DNA of 28,618 nt from JAMWZF01 sp041628615 (GTDB lineage Bacteria; Pseudomonadota; Alphaproteobacteria; Rhodobacterales; Rhodobacteraceae), in contig JBFKOW010000023.1 of the NCBI GenBank assembly GCA_041628615.1, forward strand, positions 1 to 28,618, given 5' to 3'. The position numbers were made by a program, and so were the translations under genes. Below the pieces are notes generated by a model. It did not search any database. It saw nothing but the letters and a program-made list of their open reading frames with translations, and was not told where the DNA came from. Below, one piece after another: positions 24,901-28,618 of the stretch (positions are counted from its first letter, which is position 1; each line of letters opens with the position of its first letter).

Positions 24901-26938
24901 CGGCGGTGATCGGCCCGGCCTGCGCCGCCTGAGCGACGGTGATGTTCACCCGGGCGACCTGTTCGGCGGCGGCGACCCGGGCCAGAACGCCCGCGGCATG
25001 GGCGTCGATCCCGGCGATCGCGGCGTCGGCCTGGGCCGAGACCAGCGCCCGCTGCGCCGCCGCGTCCGAGACCGTGCGCGCCTCGGCGGCCCCGATGCTG
25101 GCCAGCACGGCGCCCTGGGCCGCCGCCGACGCGGCCTCGACGCCGCCGATCGCCTCGGCCAGGGCCGCCGCGGTCCGGCTCTCGATCTGCGCCTCGATCC
25201 CGTCGACCGCCGCGGTGATGCTGCCCGAGGCCCGCGACAACCGGCCCGCAAGCTGCGCCGTGGCGGCGTCGAGGTCGCCGCGGTCCTGTCCGCGCGCATC
25301 GAAGGCCACCGGAAGTCCGGGCAGCGCCGCCGCCGCCGCCCGGGCCGCAGCCAGGCTCTCGCCGCCGCCGGCATAGCTGTCGACCGCCCCGGCCCGGGTC
25401 GCCACGACCTGCGCCGCGTCCCCGGCCAGCGCCGCGCCCGCCTGCGCCAAGGCCGGAGACGGCGCCGCCGCGCCGCCGCCGCCGGTCCCGGCCTCCCGGG
25501 TCGCGGCCTCGGCGGCCGCCGGATCGGCCTCGCCCACCGGGCCCGCCGCCTCGGTCGCCGCCTCCCCCGACTCGATCCCGTCGATCGCGTCCTGCATCGC
25601 GCCGGGGTCCTCGGCCTCGTCTTCGGGCGCCGGGCCCTCGGCCTCGGCGGTCTCCTGCACCTCGCCCGGCGGCGGCTCGGCCGGTTCCTCCTCGACCTCT
25701 GGCTCCGAGGTCGGGCCGCAGGATGCCCGCTGCAGGGTCTCCTCCTCGTCTTCCTCGTCCGCGCCCTGCCGGCTTCCGGTCCGGTCGCCCGATGCGGTCG
25801 CCGCGCGGTTCGCTTCGGTCTCGTCGGCGGGGATCGCGGTGTCGGCGGTCCGGGCGGGCTGGCCGCCATCGCGGCTGCCCGGGCCGCCCGCGCCGCCCTC
25901 GGGCACAGCACCGGACCCTGCGGGCATCGTCTCCGCCCCGGCCTCGGCGGCGTCGGGTGCGGGCTCCGGCGCGGCCTCGCCCGACTCCCCGGCCTCGGCG
26001 ACCTCGGCCTCCGGGTCCTCGCGCTCCGCAGCTCCGGACGTCTCGGCCACCTCGTCCAGCGCGGGCCCGGGCGCCTGCGGTTCCTCGCCGGGTTCCGCCT
26101 CGGCGGCGCCGCCGGGCGGGTCGGTCACCGACAACTCCATCTGGATCGGGTCTTCCTCGTCTTCCTCCGCGGCCCCGGCCCGGCACGAGGCGCAGGTGCC
26201 GCCGCAGCCGCAATCGCGCTGCAACGACGGGGACGGCGTGCCGGGCCCCTTGCCGGGATCGGCGTCGAGGATCGCTTCCGCGCTGTCGCCCCGGACCACC
26301 GCCTCGGCGGCTTCGTCGGCCTGCCGCTCGTAGGGGTCGCCCGGCCGGCCGATGCCGCCCGAAAGCTCCACGCCGCGGCGCTGCTGGACGGTATGGGCGG
26401 CCTCGTGCGCCGCGAGCCGCAGCGACGGCGCGGCGCGAAAGGCGATCTGGCGCTGCCGGGTATAGGCCCGGGCGCCGAGGCTGCGGGACGCTTCCTCCGC
26501 CTTCCCGCCGGTCCGGGTGCGGATGTCGCCGATGTCGTGGCGGCCGAAGGCGGACTGGATCCGGTCGGCATGGGGCAGCGGATCGGCAGCGCCCGAGACA
26601 CCCGCCGCAGCGACCGCGTGGGCGCCCGACACCGCCGGGGCGGACCCGGGGCCGTCCATCTGGAACCCGCCGGGGCCGGGCGGGTCGTCGTCCCCGGCCG
26701 CGTCCATGTCTGCACCGCAGTCGCAGGCGGCCTGCAGCAGTTCCTCCTCTTCCTCCTCCTCGGGCTGCATCTGCACCGCGAGGGGGCCGAGGCCGTGGGC
26801 CGGCGCGGCGGCGCTGCGGGTCGGTGCGGCGGCGGCATTGGCGTGGGCGATCCGCTGCGCCGGGACGGCGACGGGCCCGGCAGCGGGGGCGGCCGCCGGG
26901 TCCGGCGCGGGCTTGCGGGCGGGGGCCGGGCCGGTCAC
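21932..26938 (-). CDS. DUF4157 (eCIS core domain) protein with polymorphic-toxin architecture, likely eCIS cargo
   Basis: A 1668-residue protein. The DUF4157 domain spans about residues 122-217, with the zinc motif HEAAH (178-182) in LAAHEAAHTVQQRRG and a downstream DPYERQADEAAE that would supply a third ligand. Before and after it are disordered, acidic, alanine/proline-rich stretches with CGCGGTCASC at 243-252. Residues about 490-1060 are long alanine-rich helices. A hydrophobic glycine/alanine segment follows (about 1063-1125, VLKWVLIIAIVIVVAVV), then a variable linker, a CTDC motif (1388-1391), and a small C-terminal domain (about 1545-1668) with RPDL and IYIEYD. This is the layout of a packaged effector with a terminal toxin. 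The GTG at 26938 overlaps the ATPase stop (GTGA). It is not a shadow: motifs, coupling and neighbours agree. Confidence 0.82.
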   Translation of the reverse strand: MTGPAPARKPAPDPAAAPAAGPVAVPAQRIAHANAAAAPTRSAAAPAHGLGPLAVQMQPEEEEEEELLQAACDCGADMDAAGDDDPPGPGGFQMDGPGSAPAVSGAHAVAAAGVSGAADPLPHADRIQSAFGRHDIGDIRTRTGGKAEEASRSLGARAYTRQRQIAFRAAPSLRLAAHEAAHTVQQRRGVELSGGIGRPGDPYERQADEAAEAVVRGDSAEAILDADPGKGPGTPSPSLQRDCGCGGTCASCRAGAAEEDEEDPIQMELSVTDPPGGAAEAEPGEEPQAPGPALDEVAETSGAAEREDPEAEVAEAGESGEAAPEPAPDAAEAGAETMPAGSGAVPEGGAGGPGSRDGGQPARTADTAIPADETEANRAATASGDRTGSRQGADEEDEEETLQRASCGPTSEPEVEEEPAEPPPGEVQETAEAEGPAPEDEAEDPGAMQDAIDGIESGEAATEAAGPVGEADPAAAEAATREAGTGGGGAAAPSPALAQAGAALAGDAAQVVATRAGAVDSYAGGGESLAAARAAAAALPGLPVAFDARGQDRGDLDAATAQLAGRLSRASGSITAAVDGIEAQIESRTAAALAEAIGGVEAASAAAQGAVLASIGAAEARTVSDAAAQRALVSAQADAAIAGIDAHAAGVLARVAAAEQVARVNITVAQAAQAGPITAAYATGERLVREAGREVGAEAMEIAATYEAAYRRDRKVDGSGCIEDSWYDGCLCDRRARARMTAARQVGEGYRDSLVDAAGEQADGMRQGMPTDFANVASLAAKATETAAGQATAFRVAIEARRDAAKAAVTAAKVTTIGEIDATEAGTLASLEALRASQIETLSELRFIQIATLEETAHAAAAAALQNAAAAVQSATTGVAGAVAGLTGKAPPPGDALADALAGLEAMLDGALQSLAASLDTALGGVAGRIAAQGAAAATALGEAADQGRMQAETMADSARTAVTTLGAATVGRIIEAMAALIRDAEAMATAAVTALTGIVTGLAANYATLVGNLATGFRTGAENLKAGLRDALGGMRTGENSIPTKAAEAASKEKPAWQSVLKWVLIIAIVIVVAVVAGPAVIGAIGGLATGLGASTAVAGFIGATVGGALLGAATGATIQVVNNVFDGNPWHEGVAKAAAVGFVTGALGGAVGFGISAAFTPVAQGAQAVTRTLGSRALEFGANLAADATMEIGQQLIETGGVDWANFGVAMAFSVGTAGLGEVPSVKAAQEAISGGVSRSVADSVSARARPDAPVRPDVDAGVKVGAEAEARGPETGRPAEPDAGPAATRPPDAEAEARTRAEADDAANPRVEDDGGISDSNLSDASARAADSPDAPRLDAEPDAPARERSDSELAEAAEPVRVDGEDHTLVPRRWIDGEVRLFLCTDCGPVLAKIDDMAARATDPDVRAALLELRAEVSDIETRVRDGGDTAEFQARIDEIANTLGRIPRLDPVEGPRPTRSPSDSEVLEGPAPRPDDTMPPDALHPDQTPRPDSTEAALAAGLPTELVHSGTVVTHADLPNFVTDGLPPRGRTPPDALDPAGRTVSNSAAQNAEMQADILLAQAHLRAAGGDIVEVRVDQEQVSGMGEHVGRNRPDLQLTTITAELNGRRIYIEYDRAPPTRAIEHAQRILQNDPDAIIILKVIDFDPPWLVRWRESQAAQEDF

Positions 26939-28618
26939 CGCGCCGACCTCAGGGCCGCGGCCAGCCCGCCCGCCGCGCCCCCGGTCAGCCGGCGCGCACC
27001 GCCGGCCACGCCCATCGGGAACACCGCCCCGGCCTTGTCGTGCTCGATCGCCAGCGCCTGCAGGAAATGGACATCGTCCAGCGGCCGGCCCTCGGACATC
27101 GCCGCCAGCGCGGCGCGGGTCGCCACGTTGCGGATCTGGCCGCCGGTCAGGTCGCAGCGCTGCATCGCCTCGGACAGCAGCCCGTCGTCCACCGCGCAGT
27201 CGGGCGGCAGGTGCAGCCGCAGGATCGCCGCCCGCTGGTCGGCCGTGGGCCGGAAGAAGGTCACCACCACGTCCATCCGGCGCTGGAACGCCTTGTCGAT
27301 GTTGTCGCCGTAGTTCGTGGTGATCAGGATGATCCCGCGGTAGCGTTCGAGCCGTTGCAGCAGGTAGTTGGTCTCGAGGTTGGCATAGCGGTCGTTGGCC
27401 GACTTCACCTCGGTCCGGGTGCCCAGCAGCGCGTCGCCCTCGTCGAGGAGGAGAACCACGTCGAGCGCCTCGGCCCGCGACAGCACCCGGTTCAGGTTCT
27501 TCTCGGTCTCGCCGATGTACTTGTTGACCACCGAGGCGAGGTCGACCCGGTACAGCTCCTTGCCCAGCGCCCCGGCCAGCAGCCGCTCGCTCATCGTCTT
27601 GCCGGTGCCGCTGACCCCGGTGAACAGCGCCCGCACCCCGGCGGCGGCGGCGCCGTCGAAGGCCGGTCCCATCCGGTCGGCGAGGTGCTCGCGGTTACGG
27701 GCCTGGTCCTCCAGCACCCGCATCATCGCCAGCGTCGCCGGCGCGGCGATCAGCGCCGACCAGTCGCGGGCGGTGTCCATCCGCTCGGCCAGCCCGTCCA
27801 GAAGCTGGTGGTTGAGCGCCCGCGCGGCGCCTTGCAGGTGCGCCGCGGCGGGCACGTCGCGGCCGTCGAGCCGGGCCTCGACCAGCGCGTTCGCGGCGAT
27901 CCGGCGGGCATAGCCCTCGGAGACGTGGAGGGTGTCGAGCACCGGGCGCAGCGCCCGCTCGGCCGCCGGACCGAGCGCGGCGGTCCAGACCTCGCGGCGC
28001 AGGTCGGGCGGCAGCGGCGGCAGGTCGATGGTGACCTGGGTCTCGTCGTCGGCGACCGCGACGCCGCCCTCGGGACCGGGCACGACGAGCACCGGGCCGC
28101 GATAGCCGCGCGGGCGCAACGCCTCGGCCACCGCGCCGGGACCCAGTTCCAGCAGGTAGACCGGTGCGCAGCCGGTCATCGTGCACCACGCGCCGAGTTG
28201 ACGGGCGGCGTCGGGACCCGGCTCGCCCCTGATCAGCAGCGCCCGCCGCCCGCCAGGGCCGAGAAGCGCGGCGGCGACGGTAGGCACGTCGATCCCCGCA
28301 TCGCCGCGCAGCACCAGCGTCACCGGCTCGGACCCGGCCAGCAGCCGCGCAGCCTCGGTCAGCTTCGCGCGGGTCGCGGCGGGGAAGATCAGCGCCTCGG
28401 GCGGCGGCGCGCCGGGCGCGGCGAGGTGCCCCGCCGGCGGCCAGAACCCGGTCTCGCCCCGGATCACCGCCCAAAGTTCCGGCGGCACCCCCAGCGTCCG
28501 TTCGGACCGGGGGGCGTCGTGATCGAGGGGCCGGATCAGCCCCCAGCCGTCCAGCTGCCGCCACGGTGCGGTCTCGGTCTCGGAGGCCGGCTGCCCGGTC
28601 CGGTTCAGGATGCCTTCC
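26935..28618 (-). CDS. AAA+ ATPase of the eCIS type (Afp15/PVC15-like), 5'-partial
   Basis: The C-terminal AAA+ domain has Walker A GVSGTGKT (27595-27618), Walker B VVLLLDEGDALL, sensor ITTN and the arginine region AFQRRMD. This is the ATPase typical of contractile injection system loci, where it is thought to act in particle assembly or cargo handling. About 250 residues of degenerate N-terminal region precede it. A GTG at 28488 could be called as start, but the frame stays open to the window edge and reads WRQLDGWGLIRPLDHDAPRS, which fits the family's N terminus. I therefore treat the gene as running off the right edge. It is the first visible gene of the five-gene operon. Confidence 0.85.
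   Translation of the reverse strand, partial: EGILNRTGQPASETETAPWRQLDGWGLIRPLDHDAPRSERTLGVPPELWAVIRGETGFWPPAGHLAAPGAPPPEALIFPAATRAKLTEAARLLAGSEPVTLVLRGDAGIDVPTVAAALLGPGGRRALLIRGEPGPDAARQLGAWCTMTGCAPVYLLELGPGAVAEALRPRGYRGPVLVVPGPEGGVAVADDETQVTIDLPPLPPDLRREVWTAALGPAAERALRPVLDTLHVSEGYARRIAANALVEARLDGRDVPAAAHLQGAARALNHQLLDGLAERMDTARDWSALIAAPATLAMMRVLEDQARNREHLADRMGPAFDGAAAAGVRALFTGVSGTGKTMSERLLAGALGKELYRVDLASVVNKYIGETEKNLNRVLSRAEALDVVLLLDEGDALLGTRTEVKSANDRYANLETNYLLQRLERYRGIILITTNYGDNIDKAFQRRMDVVVTFFRPTADQRAAILRLHLPPDCAVDDGLLSEAMQRCDLTGGQIRNVATRAALAAMSEGRPLDDVHFLQALAIEHDKAGAVFPMGVAGGARRLTGGAAGGLAAALRSAR

Noticed and set aside
22080..26213. Minus-strand frame of 1377 codons inside the DUF4157 gene
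   Set aside because: Out-of-frame shadow with an Arg/Gly-only composition.
26741..26764. TCC/TTC-rich repeat as a phase-variation microsatellite
   Set aside because: It encodes one of the acidic motifs with mixed GAG/GAA codons, and changes would occur in whole codons; no sign of on/off switching.
21425..27313. Plus-strand open frame of 1962 codons opposite the DUF4157 gene
   Set aside because: Low-complexity Arg/Gly/His-rich translation, no motif, and an end at no natural boundary; it arises from very high GC and rare stop codons. The minus-strand frame has the DUF4157 motifs and coupled junctions.

Overview
The window is GC-rich DNA with the gene content and codon use of an alphaproteobacterium, most likely Rhodobacterales-like. 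That placement is inferred from gene families and base composition, not from a marker gene. It looks like accessory DNA in which several unrelated modules have been joined, with degraded insertion-sequence pieces at two of the joints.

Left module (1-3738): a fused SecD-SecF translocase subunit on the minus strand runs off the left edge into a run of 22 C. It is divergent from a TerC-family membrane protein, which carries an apparent one-base frameshift, and an ExoD-family protein. Second module (about 3958-9740): a polyamine-type ABC importer operon on the minus strand (ATPase, Tat-exported binding protein, two permeases) ends in a short-chain dehydrogenase. A LuxR-type regulator is divergent from it, and the shared promoter region carries direct repeats. 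IS3-family transposase scraps border this module on both sides (3745-3957 and 9752-10315). On the right, three truncated genes follow (3-hydroxyisobutyrate dehydrogenase-like, a small EthD-like protein, a LacI-type regulator).

Third module (11687-17727): a complete [NiFe]-hydrogenase maturation operon, hypF-hypA-hypB-hypC-hypD-hypE, on the plus strand. No hydrogenase structural gene is in the window. It converges on the fourth module with only 12 bases between stop codons, and a hairpin lies over the hypE stop.

Fourth module (17740-28618, minus strand): five genes joined by overlapping or abutting stop and start codons. In order of transcription they are an AAA+ ATPase (partial, off the right edge), a 1668-residue DUF4157 (eCIS core domain) protein with a polymorphic-toxin layout, a 260-residue orphan, a 262-residue protein with an HEQEH metallopeptidase-like motif, and an 875-residue three-part glycosyltransferase/capsule-type protein. 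The ATPase and DUF4157 protein mark this as the accessory/cargo end of an extracellular contractile injection system. Tube, sheath and baseplate genes would be expected beyond the right edge. A large sugar-transfer protein coupled to this operon, together with the likely effector, is the most interesting content here.
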